Shown here: positions 11,933 to 21,841 of the stretch, in pieces
Layout: the number at the start of each line of letters is the position of its first letter
Numbering within the stretch: position 1 is the stretch's first letter
NCBI GenBank assembly: GCA_949825065.1
Contig: OX463848.1
Coordinates: 24,646,986 to 24,710,985, forward strand
Source: Odontocerum albicorne
Lineage: Eukaryota; Arthropoda; Insecta; Trichoptera; Odontoceridae
Direction: 5' to 3'
DNA length: 64,000 nucleotides
Position numbers and translations under genes: made by a program
Notes under the pieces: generated by a model
Seen by the model: the letters and a program-made list of their open reading frames with translations, nothing else
What the model was told of the DNA's origin: nothing
Databases searched by the model: none

Positions 11933-12210
11933 GTTATTGTATCAAGAACTGAAGTATATATTAATTACATCATTATGTGTGTTGTTTATGGTAAAATAGA
12001 GTAAAGGTGTCTATACTATTGTTAATTATGGTGTGGATAATAGGGTTGGAAGCGCAGAAGAGTATACATTTAACTGGTTATGTATTTCAATGGTTTCTAG
12101 AATTTTTGTAGTGTAGTATTTTTGTGTTTATTGGGTGTGAAAACGAGTGATGAAGTGTTATTAGGTATTCAAAGAACTTAGAAAAATTATTGTTTTTTAT
12201 TGCTCTAATG

Positions 12211-12708
12211 CAAGGGTCGGCAAACTTTTTTGGCTGCGGGTCAAAACCAACCACAATGTGAATATTAAAGGGACGTTTGGGTCAGTAATATTTTCATTTT
12301 AAAACAGTCTTTTAGGGAATAATAAGATACATTTTATTAAGAAAATAATTACAATACGCTTTTAAAGTTTAATTATTATTATAAAAACTAATAAAATTCT
12401 AATTATTATAAAAACAAACATAGTTGAATGAACTTTATTTATAAACGTTCTCCTCGAGTATACGTTCTCCTCGAGCAAACGTTCTCCTCAAGTCTGGTGT
12501 ATAGTCAGTCGTTTTAAGACGAATACAAGAATCTGAATTTTCGGTAGTTAACCTGCTCCTGTTCTTGCTTAAAATAAAATATTCGTTTCATGTTTATGTT
12601 TTATAATTTATTTTTATATATTATACTTTTTACGGAACTAAAGTGGGTCACTTGAAATTAGTAAATGGGTCACTCGGTGACCCGCGGGTCATAGGTTGCC
12701 GACCCCTG
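12211..12708. mobile_element. Non-autonomous hAT element (MITE), 498 bp
   Basis: The ends are CAAGGGTCGGCAAAC and GTTGCCGACCCCTG, inverted repeats of about 14 bp. They are flanked by a perfect 8-bp target duplication, CTCTAATG (12203-12210 and 12709-12716). An 8-bp duplication and this terminal sequence are typical of hAT elements. No transposase is encoded. Inside is a triplicated GTTCTCCTCGAG motif (12443-12494). The element splits the GIY-YIG reading frame of the surrounding Penelope-like relic, so it is younger. Confidence 0.9.
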
Positions 12709-13231
12709 CTCTAATGTGTTCTTTAATTCATGTAATGAAGTTCCTTGTTGTCATACCTATGCATACCATATTGCAATCATTATAGCTTATCTGGTAAACT
12801 CCACTCTTATTATAGATGCTATGAATATTATAGTTAGTATTGGTATTAGACATTGAACGATAAATATTATTTCCTGTATAGAATGTTGGTTTAATCTCAT
12901 AAGGTAACTAAAACTCTTTTCTAATTCTTTTTTTTATTGTATAATTTTGGGTCAATATAAGTGTATCTGACGTGTGCCGTCACCCTTGTGTGTGTATGTG
13001 GTAAAATGGAAAAAGACATTAATGTGTAGATCTGTATATTAAATTGTATAAACTTATAATTTGTCATGTAAACTCTGCTATTTTGTTATAAAATATAAGT
13101 TTGTTTGACTCCGATTGCGTTCGCGACCGCAATGGAAATGTGACTTGCGGAGTGATGCATCGGAGTAGGTCGGGGGCCCCGCCGGGTTAAGTAGCGCTCA
13201 AAACCTCGAAAGTTGTTGTATTTCGCGGGTA

Positions 13232-13477
13232 ATGGGCGCTTGTGATGACCGGCGGACCATTAATATAGAGGGTCCCCTGATTTTGGAAAATATAGATAGG
13301 GTGATATTGGATCTTTTAGATATCACGATACTCGCTTGCGGGTATAGAGATCGGGGAAAACCCATCCAGTGTTTTCGGGTGCTGTGTGCCGCGTGGGCAT
13401 ATCGCGATATTGTGCGCGCTGAGAGGCGGGCCTTTAGGGCCGACTTATGTAGTCAATCCGTGGCTATAATCAAGTGA
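13232..13477 (+). other. 81-codon ORF in the LINE 5' leader
   Basis: The ORF (MGACDDRRTINIEGPLILE...) sits upstream of ORF1 and shares its GC-rich composition. I recognise no domain. It may be an upstream ORF of the leader or chance; it ends 92 bp before ORF1. Confidence 0.3.
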
Positions 13478-13568
13478 ACAGTGAGAGCGATCGAACGCTA
13501 ATTGTGAGCAGTGCTAGTGCCGTGAGTGCGGGTGTTGTGAGTGCGGGCTGCGCGAAAAAGACGCTAAG

Positions 13569-14861
13569 ATGCAAAACGGGATCGTATGCGATCGGGTGAA
13601 CGGTGTTCTTGTGCCGCGAACCCCCTTGGGGCCAGTGGTGGAAAAATGGGAAACCCCGCGGGTACCTGCCAAAAGACGGCAGGATACCGGACCCGAAGAG
13701 GTGGTCCAATCTAATAAGTACACGTGCCTCCGTGAGGTAACGGAAGAAGCGCCCTGCGTAGCGCGCAGGGTGCATACAAAATCGAAAGTACCGCCGGTGG
13801 TAATTACTCTCGGTAACCTAACGCACGGAAATCTCATTGGCCTGATCCGGGAGAACGTGAAGGGCCAATTTGAAGTAAAATATACCGGGAAGGGGACCGC
13901 GAAAATCACGGTCCACTCCGTCGAGGACCATGATGGCCTCGTAAAGGGACTCGATAGAGGGAAAAAAGAATTTCATACGTTCACAAAGTTGGACGATAGG
14001 ACCAAAAGGTCAGTAATTCGGGGATTACCGGAAATTCCCACGGAAGAGATCGCCGGCGATCTCGCCGCGCAGGGTTTTCCAGCGCAAAAGGTCGTCAAGA
14101 TGACGACCAAGACAGGCGCGCCCATGTACCTCGCCCACTTTGGGAAGGAAACTGATATGGGGAAAATAAAGGCGACGCTGAGGTTCCTCTGCTACTGCAG
14201 AGTGACCCTCGTCAAATACCGACCCAAGAAAGGTCTCGGTACGCAGTGCTTCCGGTGCCAGTCACTGGGGCACGCGTCGTCGAACTGTCACCATCGAGCA
14301 CGATGCGTCAAGTGCACCGAGTCTCACTTGACAGCCGAGTGTCCCAAGACAAAGGAGACACCGGCCACCTGTGCAAATTGCGGTGGTAACCATCCCGCAA
14401 ACTATTCGAAGTGCCCTACAAGGCAAGCATATGCGGAATCAATCGCCCGCCGGATGGCACCGCGTGTGACACCGGGTCGCTCATGGAGCGGCGTCGTGAC
14501 GGGTGCGGGGAACACGCTTCCCACACAAATCAACCAGGCCGCCGCCCGGAACGCCCGCGCTTCGTGGCCTATCGCTGGCGCAAATACTCACGAAACCGCG
14601 CAGAGCGCGAATATGCAACACGCGAGCGCGCAGCGCGAAAACCTCGCTCACCCGAGGGATCCAAGGAACGGCTGCCGACCACCGTTGCTGCCGACTCCCG
14701 AACCCATCATCACCAAAACGAGCTCCGCGGGCGGAGAGGGATCAGAGCTGACCCGTATCTTCCGCCTACTTGTGAAAATGAGGACGAGGCTGGGCCAATG
14801 CAAGGATAGAATGGAGAAGGCGTTACTCATCGTAGATTTGTTGGAGGAACTCGAAGACTAA
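13569..14861 (+). CDS. Non-LTR retrotransposon ORF1 (gag-like, zinc-knuckle) protein
   Basis: This 430-residue ORF is uninterrupted. Residues 1-135 are basic and poorly conserved. Residues about 140-225 (from LDDRTKRSVIRGLPEIPTEE to CRVTLVKYRPKKGLG) match the PRE_C2HC-type domain of jockey-clade ORF1 proteins. Three zinc knuckles follow at residues 227-282: CFRCQSLGHASSNC, CVKCTESHLTAEC and CANCGGNHPANYSKC. The C-terminus is a charged helix (LVKMRTRLGQCKDRMEKALL). Such proteins bind the element's RNA and DNA and act as chaperones in retrotransposition. The GC content stands out from the AT-rich surroundings. No ORF2 (endonuclease/RT) follows within this insertion, so the copy could move only with help in trans. 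Alternative explanation: a recent copy with ORF2 deleted. The start is the first in-frame ATG; the context AAGATG is acceptable. Confidence 0.85.
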   Translation: MQNGIVCDRVNGVLVPRTPLGPVVEKWETPRVPAKRRQDTGPEEVVQSNKYTCLREVTEEAPCVARRVHTKSKVPPVVITLGNLTHGNLIGLIRENVKGQFEVKYTGKGTAKITVHSVEDHDGLVKGLDRGKKEFHTFTKLDDRTKRSVIRGLPEIPTEEIAGDLAAQGFPAQKVVKMTTKTGAPMYLAHFGKETDMGKIKATLRFLCYCRVTLVKYRPKKGLGTQCFRCQSLGHASSNCHHRARCVKCTESHLTAECPKTKETPATCANCGGNHPANYSKCPTRQAYAESIARRMAPRVTPGRSWSGVVTGAGNTLPTQINQAAARNARASWPIAGANTHETAQSANMQHASAQRENLAHPRDPRNGCRPPLLPTPEPIITKTSSAGGEGSELTRIFRLLVKMRTRLGQCKDRMEKALLIVDLLEELED

Positions 14862-14869
14862 AACCGTAT

Positions 14870-15345
14870 TTATATCTTCTCTTTTTATATATTCTCTTAA
14901 AATTTCTTTAAAAATTATATATATTCTAAAATTCCTTAGATAGTCAAAACCAAACAGACTTTGTAAATTAAATTCACTCAAAGAGCATCTAACCGCTAAA
15001 CTATAAAGTCACAGTAAAAATTGATCAAATTTTACTAGTATTAGTGTTAAATAAACTTTACGCTTAAAGCACCTCGAAAACATATTCTCACCAAATTGAA
15101 AGTCAATAGTAAACAAGAATCGCGTATAACAAATGAAAACCCGATACTGCCCAGCGTTTAACATTGTATTACAGATCCCGAGGAGCGCCCGGGACACGTC
15201 ACCAGGACCGGTGGGCGGCACGCGGCTAAGAGAGGACAGACAAGGGGGAAGAAACGCCTTGGACTTCGAGCTACATTATATACATTACAACACCCACACT
15301 CCACTAACAAGCCGAATGTGTTAATATCGCATAACGGAAGAGCCA
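14870..15345. other. Segment after ORF1 without RT
   Basis: Directly after the ORF1 stop the sequence becomes AT-rich (to about 15165) and then GC-rich again (GGAGCGCCCGGGACACGTC). No endonuclease or RT motif is found in any frame where ORF2 of a jockey-like LINE should begin. Confidence 0.6.
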
Positions 15346-15349
15346 AGAG

Positions 15350-15535
15350 GTCCTCTGAAGCTCGACTTCCCTCGGTGAGTTTTCTGTGGTTTTCTCACCG
15401 AATATGTCTTCAATACATATGCGAATGCGGGGAAGCTCCAATCACACAGGCCGCAGCCGATACCTTCCCATCCCCACACTCTACACATACACTTGATAAA
15501 AATAAGTTTATGTATATAATTCCCTGTTGATTGAT
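15350..15535 (+). repeat. Interspersed repeat C
   Basis: Shares GAAGCTCGACTTCCC, TGAGTTTTCTGTGGTTTTCT, CACCGAATATG, and GCGGGGAAG...CCTTCCCATCCCCACACTC with copies near 22.2, 30.8, 46.2 and 48.1 kb. An unclassified repeat of about 180-250 bp with no coding capacity. Confidence 0.65.
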
Positions 15536-15542
15536 TGTCAAA

Positions 15543-15590
15543 GGTCTACATTTTTCGATCTACATTTTTCGATCTACATTTTTCGGTCAT
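15543..15590. repeat. Tandem repeat, 14-bp unit x 3
   Basis: TCTACATTTTTCGA is repeated three times head to tail. Confidence 0.8.
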
Positions 15591-16325
15591 CAGCCTGCAG
15601 TCCCTCAGACGGTAGAGCATTTAGCGAAGTAAGCGATAAAGAGCAAAGAAAGCTCATTTAGTCACGCCGCATCTTTGCGCCTTCTTCGCCGTCTTCTCCA
15701 GCATCGTCACCTCACCTCCACCGTCTTCACCATCGTCGCTTCACTGAGACCCCCGGGAGGGGCGGGAGGACGCCTGACCTGAACTGCGCCACCAGGGCCG
15801 CTGACACGAGCTGCCGTATCCCTTGGGTGTAGTCGCCATGCCCAACTATGGTTGATTCAATTCGGATTATGGAAATCAAGAGAGATAAAAAAGGCTCACC
15901 GAGCCTAAAAAAGTAAACAGAGATTAACACACAAATACTTATTATAAGTATACACATTTAAATAACACAATCACACATATGACACAACAGTGGAAAAGGT
16001 ATTCCCTCAAATCACTGACAAAAGATCGACCGCAGTATCGACGACGCAGTAAAATGCGCACGTTTTAAAAAGTTATTAAAAAATTTAAAGAACTCGTTTT
16101 GTTGTTGTTGTTGTTTGGAAAATATATTACTTCTACTTACATTCTCAGAAACTGTGTTTTATTTGAGACCCGCTACCCTACTTCGACTGCCTGAGAGGAA
16201 TCTCTCCTTGCTACCTTCTTCTTCTTCTACTGGATCTTCGCTACGGAATTCGCTACCGTCGATTCTCTGAGCGCTACGCGGCAACCAACGTGCCTATATA
16301 CAGTCTTTGTGCCCTGTGCGGTACA
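15591..16325. other. GC-rich unassigned part of the insertion
   Basis: Contains pyrimidine-rich stretches (GCCTTCTTCGCCGTCTTC), GAGACCCCCGGGAGGGG, and GACCCGCTACCCTACTTCG. ORFs here are short and without known motifs. It could be the leader of another GC-rich retroelement. I see no long terminal repeat pair. Confidence 0.35.
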
Positions 16326-17275
16326 ATAAGTGTGAATTAATTTGTTTTATTTGTTCTTTACTATTCTAATTATGAAATATTTATTATTTCCATTGTTAGC
16401 TGCAATCCGTAGTATTGTGTTTAGTTTTTTTTTGAAATTCGATAAATTTAGAAGAAATGCGGTAAGTCATTGAATTAATACCTGTTAATTGGTGTGTGAG
16501 AGGGTGGCTGGAATCAATAGTTGCATCGGTATACGTTGGTTTTCTTAAAATATTTAATCCAAGTGCCTTTTCTACTCGTTTAATGGTTAAAACTAAAAAG
16601 TTTAATGTGTTATATACTTCTACCTCCATTATGAATTTAATTATATCGTTTCCTACTCATATGCATATTTAATCATCAACATAGTAATCTCACAGCAGGA
16701 CGTTCTTCAAAAGGTTCGTTGTTTGAACTTAATAGTATTTATTTGAATGAATTCATTAATTTTTCAGTGAGTAATGGCGAAGCTCTTCTCTTGGACCTAT
16801 GGCTAATCCTTCTTTCTGATAAATTATTCTGGAATCGAAACAATAATAACTTTGTGTCGTAACAATATTAAACATTCTGATAAAATCCTTAATTAAACAA
16901 TTATCTAGATCGGCTTTAACTAACATATCATTAAAATATTTTTACCTGTCTGTATGGGTGTATGGGTGTACTTGAAAATAAATTGGCTACATCGAAAGAA
17001 ACTAATTTAGCATTTAAAGGTAATTTACAGTTTTTTTTTAATATTTGTCAGTTCAAAGGAGATCTTAATAGTGTAGGACGGGTAGAAACACTTCATATTT
17101 CAATAATGTCTACTAATTTGACAGTAATTTAAGGGTAAAGAGAGTTTGAACAGATCACTATTGTTTTTATTGTTATAGGGGTTTTATGCAATTTAATAAA
17201 ACCTGTTAATTTGTGGATTTATAGGTTTGTTAAAACTCAATGCTTCTTCTCGGCGTTGTTGAACATTCTCAGTTC
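16325..17275 (-). pseudogene. Penelope-like element reverse-transcriptase block
   Basis: On the minus strand in order: LNAKLVSFDVANLFSSTP (RT motif A, near 16.97-17.01 kb), IIYQKEGLAIG (motif 'GLAMG(S)P', near 16.81 kb), LNFLVLTIKRVEKALGLNIL then RKPTYTDATI and HPLTHQLTGINSMTYR (16629-16440). RKPTYTD...SHHP and INSM.YR are diagnostic of the Penelope RT C-terminal part. Frameshifts and stops make it inactive. It lacks the catalytic YADD region in readable form. The GIY-YIG half continues at 12.0-13.1 kb; one ancestral element was split by the GC-rich insertion. Confidence 0.75.
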
Positions 17276-17280
17276 AACTT

Positions 17281-17325
17281 CACCTGACAAGGAAGACGGG
17301 GGTCATTGAAACCAGTAGCGAACTC
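17281..17325 (+). ncRNA. Hammerhead-like motif next to PLE
   Basis: CACCTGACAAGGAAGACGGG then GGTCATTGAAACCAGTAGCG. The core (CTGA.AA/GA...GAAAC) and a GAC/GTC helix II are recognisable, followed by AAATAAAACAGTGGTTAATAAA. It is on the opposite strand to the adjacent Penelope RT, so it probably belongs to another, inverted copy. One core position differs from consensus (CTGACAA instead of CTGANGA). Confidence 0.35.
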
Positions 17326-17546
17326 AAATAAAACAGTGGTTAATAAAAAATAAAAAATAAGTGTTTTATTTATTTTCTTAAAAAAATATAAACATGACAC
17401 CACAACGTTTTTTAAGATTTAAGAAATAAGTTTACAGGTTTTTTATTATTTGCTAGACCTTTTCTTGGAGCTTGGAGGGAGTGTCTTTTGTTAGAACTTA
17501 AAAATCTTGTGATTTTGTAAACATAATCTTTATATTTTTAAATTAA

Positions 17547-19204
17547 CCCTCGGATTAGTGACAAGGTCTCTGGGGACTTTTTCGATTTTTGTTTGCTCAC
17601 AACTTTCTCTTTGTATGTTTTAGAAAGTTGATGATGCATGTATTCCAAAAATAAAACATGTTGAAGCGATTAAAAGTGGGTTCGAAGCGGTAAGATCACT
17701 CGTTCGTATTTTATTACGGTTTGAAAACATTTAGTGCGGGGATCAGGTACAAGATCTTAGGGACCATGTACCATTATTGAAAGAAATCGTAAATGAATTG
17801 TGTTTGGCTTTGCTAAGCTGTTTTATTGTTCGTTTGAATACATATTGCAGCAGCCGCTGCTCAGTGTCAGACATTTTTTTTGTTTGTGTACAGTTTTATT
17901 GGATTTCATTTCGGTAATTATTATACTGTTGTTTTATACATAAAACACACGTTTTTGTGTTTCTGATATTGGTTGTTTTTGGTGTATACATTTTTTTGTT
18001 TTGTTTTTTTCTATAGAACAATGGCAGATGCAGGTTGGAATGCTGCGGATATGTTGCTACGTAATAGTACATGCTACCAGCGAATGACCGAGGAGGAAAA
18101 ACGTGTAGTTGATGAACGATTTGCTAATTATATGGATGAGGCGAGCGATGATGATGGTGTTGATTCGTTTGACGCCGAAGGCGATGATGACGCTGACCTG
18201 ATATATCGGCCAGAAGGTGATATTGGTGTGTCCGATGTCGAAGGCGAAGCGAATGTGGAAATTAACGATGAGTTCGATGAAGACGACGATGAAATAGAGC
18301 AGCTTCGTGAAGAAGCTGCTACTGCCATTGCTGCTCTTCCTCGGGCTGAGACTGATGGTGCCCATTTCATTTCTAAAAATGGTACAAAGATCCGCCACCG
18401 AATACCCGTATTAGTGCTCATAATATCACCGACTACAGCAGAAGCAAGCCAGGGCCATTGAAAAAAATCCATGATCCATTCACAATATTCCGCTCACTGA
18501 TCACCGAAGATATTGCGCACATCATCATACGCGAAACGAATCGCAAAGCCGTTCAATTAACAGCTTCGTGGAATGCAGCAAATCCTACCAAGCCGAAAGA
18601 ATGGAAATCATTGACTCTGAAAGAGTTCGTAGCGTTTTTGGTTATCGTTTTGTATGCTGGGCTGTGTAAGTCGAATAGCGAGCCTGTTAAGGAAATGTGG
18701 ACTGTGGGGGCCAACACATGCTCCAATATACAAAGCCGCTATGTCATATGATCGCTTTGTGTCAATAACAAAATTCATTCGGTTTGATAACGTGAATTCA
18801 CGGCCGGAGAGACTTCTCACTAGAACGGACGCCAGCGCAAAACCAGATCATATTGCTATATCTGCAATAAAGCGGTTTGTGCTGAGCATTCAGCATTATT
18901 GTATCGGTGCAATACCTGCATTCTTGCATTAGCTGACCATGAATAAGCAGCACAACAATACATTAATTACAACTTTTAATGTTTACCTGTCAAGTAAAAC
19001 CTCAATTACCAAAAAGACTTATTTTTTTGCCTTTATACTTATATTTTATCCTTCTATATACATTTAGGCACTTTATACAACCATAAGCTAACATACAAAA
19101 CCATCAAGACACACCTGCATGCTGATAATACGATACAATTTTTGAAAGTCCCTAGAGACCTTGTCACTTTTATAACGCCGCCGGCACTGTCACCGATCGG
19201 AGGG
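17547..19204 (+). mobile_element. piggyBac element, internally deleted, with TTAA duplications
   Basis: Both flanks carry TTAA (17543-17546 and 19205-19208). The left end reads CCCTCGGATTAGTGACA and the right end, reversed, CCCTCCGATCGGTGACA. A second inverted block (GTGACAAGGTCTCTRGGGAC) lies almost adjacent to the left terminus but about 30 bp further in on the right. This asymmetric spacing of terminal and subterminal repeats is a known piggyBac feature. At 1658 bp it is shorter than autonomous piggyBacs (about 2.4 kb) because most of the DDE domain is missing. Ends look intact, so mobilisation in trans is conceivable. Confidence 0.92.
18021..18935 (+). pseudogene. piggyBac transposase, frameshifted and core-deleted
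   Basis: Starts MADAGWNAADMLLRNSTC with an acidic N-terminal region (residues about 35-110). After ISKNGTK a frameshift near 18390 moves the frame to DPPPNTRISAHNI, SKPGPLKKIHDPFTIFRSLI and then LKEFVAFLVIVLYAGLCKSN. A second shift near 18715 leads to PIYKAAMSYDRFVSITKFIR and FDNVNSRPERL. These are the N-terminal and early DDE_Tnp_1_7 parts of piggyBac transposases. After about 18870 the sequence jumps to what looks like the C-terminal Cys-rich tail (YRCNTCILALADHE, stop at 18935). The catalytic Asp residues of the core are absent. The gene cannot be functional. Confidence 0.85.
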
Positions 19205-19208
19205 TTAA

Positions 19209-20060
19209 CTAAGTTTAAGAAACTGCCATAAACAGTGATAATAATTAGGAATAAAAAATTGGTTGATTGGAAGAAAGAAATAAATCTGCCAGATGTAATT
19301 TCATGAAAGTGTTAAATGTAAGGGATGGTGCGAAGGACCACGATAGATGAGGGAGGACCATGTTATTGATCAACTCTGATCTTCTGTAGAAGAGGAATAA
19401 AATAAGAGAGAGTTACTTTTAAAAAATGCGGCTTGTATAAGCCGAACATATAAACGGTTTAAAAAATAAACGGTTTCAAAAACTGTTTCATAAACGGTTT
19501 CAAAAACTGGAAGATAGTACTAATTACATTTCATTGAACGATTCATTTTGTAGAGTGTAATCTCACTAAATAATTTAACTGCCTCAAAGTTATTTGAAAC
19601 ATTAAAATTTAATTAAATTGAAATTTTCGGAGTCAGCATTTCAACACGTATTGGAAAATTTAATCTTAATTAAAGGGGTGCGAAGTTTTTATTAGAATTG
19701 GTATATAAAAGCTAATAAAACTTTGTACATATAAGCAATAAACACGCCACCTTAGTCATTCGCATCTTCCTCCTAACACACCTGCCTATTATTTAATTCC
19801 GTGTTTTGGTGGTGAAATATAAATACGTTATTGATTTTTTCCTGTATATATTTTTGATAGAAGTAGATTACATGATGTTTAATGTTATTAAAACTCTTAC
19901 AATGCAGATGTAGCTCTCAGTAGAAAAAAAGTTCATGAAAAGGCGTTGAGTAAATGTTTATTTATTTATTTAAAACATTATTTCTTTATTTGATTAATAA
20001 TTTATTAATTAATACCAACGGTCAAACGACTTTTTGATATGATTAAAAAAACAATAACAT
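19209..20060. other. AT-rich stretch without recognisable gene
   Basis: No domain is seen. A short repeat of AAACGGTTTCAAAAACTG occurs near 19465-19510. Confidence 0.45.
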
Positions 20061-20205
20061 GTAGGACATTGTTTATAGTTAAGGCATTAACATTGTAGAG
20101 GTTAAAATACACTGTAATTTGTTTTATCAAATACTTTTTATTCCTGTTTATGTAACGTTATAACCTTGCCGGTTTCAAGGCTTTCACCACATAGGAAATA
20201 ATCAG
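20060..20205 (-). repeat. PLE-type terminal repeat with hammerhead-like core
   Basis: On the minus strand: CTGATTA..., GGTGAAAGCCTTGAAACCGG, then TATAACGTTACATAAACAGG, ATAAAACAAATTACA and CATTAATGCCTTAACTATAA. It matches copies at 32.9-33.0 kb and 34.3-34.6 kb. The hammerhead core here is mutated (CTGATTA) and carries an insertion in helix II. Confidence 0.55.
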
Positions 20206-20849
20206 TAAAGGTCGAACAATAAACAAATCATGTCTAAATAATCCAATCATTTCATCCCGGTAAGAACAACTTATTCACTTAACTTTCTTTAAGTAGTCAA
20301 AATCATATTGTACAATATGACGGGTTTATTGCCAAATGGCAATCTTTTCAAATCAAAATCATTTATATAATTATGTCCTCAGTGAGATACAGGCAAAAAC
20401 TTAGTTTACTGGGGACACGAAAAATGAAAGACATCCAACCCAGATCCATTAAAATTGTGTGTCTGAATTAAACTACCTGTTGTTTTTTTCGCAAATTACG
20501 TATATTTTTGTGTAGTCATGTGTAAAACGAATAAAAAAAAATAATGTTAACATAATCAATGCTGTACCAAATGTTTTTCTACAAGATTGGTAGTGCAGTA
20601 AGGTCTGCAATAGCTTAGGTGTAAGAAGAGATTACGATTCCCTGTTCAAACTCTCAATAAGATATTGTTATTTTGTATATTTGTTTATTAAATATATTTA
20701 TTTTGCTTAATCCAAAAAAGACACGTCGTGATGATATGAGCGTATGTTCTTATTTTTTATTCGCATCACTCGTACGAGAATGGACGTGGCTATGATTAAT
20801 ACCGAGTGACTCTCTCTCCTCTCGTAGTTTGTTTATATTTTGCACGGTC

Positions 20850-20985
20850 TTCAGTCTCTCTGGAGTATCTCTGAAGTGAGTGTATGAATGTGGCAGAAGT
20901 AAAAGATGTGTGTCAAAATATTGGAACAGATCTATGTTAATAATGCCTACTTCTATAGGGACACGGCGTAACATTGAATATTTTC
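20850..20985 (+). repeat. LINE X 3'-terminal fragment
   Basis: Has the family end: TGAATGTGGCAGAAGTAAAA, GATGTGTGTC, then AATGCCTACTTCTATAGGGA and CACGGCGTAAC. The upstream RT is missing. Confidence 0.55.
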
Positions 20986-21189
20986 AAGAATTTTCAATGA
21001 CCAACTTGGAATGTTTCTGGTTTATTGCCATTTGTATAATACGTTCTACTCGTACTAGTATCATCCAGGTATTTCATATGTTTATTGGAAGGCGAAACTA
21101 AGATTGATTTTCTCCAAAGTATTAGTTATCATAAAAAACTGTACACAGGATGAGTCTTGGCTGCCTGCTATATTTTTGCCAACTTTCTT

Positions 21190-21420
21190 TCTCAGAAGTA
21201 TTCTTTCTCAAATTGGTTATACCCAGTGTGTAACAGTTTTTCATGTCAACTTCGGTTTCTCTTCTCTCCTACCCCCTCCAAATTGCCGAACAAAGCTTTT
21301 CTTGTTTCGGGTGCCCTGCATACGGTATAAATGCCCAAACCAGCGTAATCCAACAATTTTTATAACTTTTGCTTCGTTAGCTTCGTCAAACAAGATATGA
21401 AGCTCTTCGTTTTACCTCTG
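21190..21420 (-). pseudogene. LINE RT C-terminal relic
   Basis: Minus-strand reading gives GLRWFGHIYRMQGTR-like residues (KLLDYAGLGIYTVCRAPETR across frames), then FGNLEG and a KRNRS stretch. This corresponds to the 'RW.GH..RM...R.PK..' block that follows the RT domain in several LINE clades. Frameshifts prevent a clade call. Confidence 0.4.
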
Positions 21421-21580
21421 TCTCCACGCGCCATTATCATAAATGGGACCATATATTCAGCGGAGAATCTTTGTCTCAAAGGTAAATTATCTCAAAGGAA
21501 AAGTATTTTAATAAGATTTCTCCAGCACATTTTTCGAATCTGTAACTAAGATATGCTCTTTTGGAGAGTCTAGTAGAACT

Positions 21581-21841
21581 TTGAGACCGATTTCGTCTTC
21601 ATCGAATAATTTGATTACTCAGAATCGATCCAAAAGAGTGGGGTATTTTGACAAGGCTTTTGTCGTTGTTGGTCCTCCTGTGGCATGGAATGGTCTATCT
21701 CTAAATGTAAGATATATGAGTTGCGTGTGCAGCTTTAGAAAACACTTAAAGACAACCATTTTTGGGAAGTCTTTTTCTTTAAGATTAGTTGAAAAAGTGC
21801 TATTTCCTGATCATGACGATCACTTCAAGATCGCTTCCTAA
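21581..21841 (+). pseudogene. CR1/L2-like LINE C-terminal end
   Basis: The 86-codon ORF contains VVGPPVAWNGLSLNVRYMSC then SFRKHLKTTIFG. This fits the last conserved block of CR1/L2-like ORF2 proteins (GP..WN.LP...R....L.SFK..LK..LF). It may be the end of the same family as the RT relic at 10.6-11.4 kb. No upstream RT is contiguous. Confidence 0.65.

Larger units (their letters stand above)
11880..13100 (-). pseudogene. Penelope-like element, GIY-YIG part and 3' end
   Basis: On the minus strand, from about 12850 to 12709, one reads IYNKSGVYQISYNDCN, then MVCIGMTTRNFIT.IKEHIRA. After a gap of 498 bp (a hAT MITE) it resumes at 12202 as IKNNNFSKFFEYLITLHHSF and SHPINTKILHYKN. GVY...CIG is the GIY-YIG core of the endonuclease that follows the RT in Penelope-like elements; the downstream Arg and Glu of the fold (R in TTRNF, E in KEHI) are present. 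The C-terminal end is frayed by stops, and the element's 3' repeat follows with a hammerhead-like motif near 11.9 kb. The matching RT block lies at 16.3-17.2 kb beyond a 3.2-kb insertion. Confidence 0.75.
13105..16325 (+). mobile_element. GC-rich insertion (about 3.2 kb) inside the PLE, carrying LINE ORF1
   Basis: The PLE sequence stops near 16.32 kb (after ...LRIAANNGN on the minus strand) and resumes near 13.09 kb. Between these points base composition jumps from AT-rich to clearly GC-richer. The block holds a 5' leader (13105-13568), an intact ORF1 (13569-14861), an AT-rich stretch (14870-15165), a copy of repeat C (15350-15535) and further GC-rich DNA to 16.32 kb. The exact ends, and whether it is one insertion or several, are unresolved. 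The flanks share ATAAGTKTG, possibly a target duplication. Confidence 0.55.

Noticed and set aside
13470..13909. Minus-strand ORFs of 101 and 131 codons
   Set aside because: They overlap the intact LINE ORF1 in antisense and reflect its GC-rich codon use.
18057..18472. Minus-strand ORFs over the piggyBac gene
   Set aside because: Antisense shadows of the acidic N-terminal region; they contain Ser runs complementary to the Asp/Glu codons.
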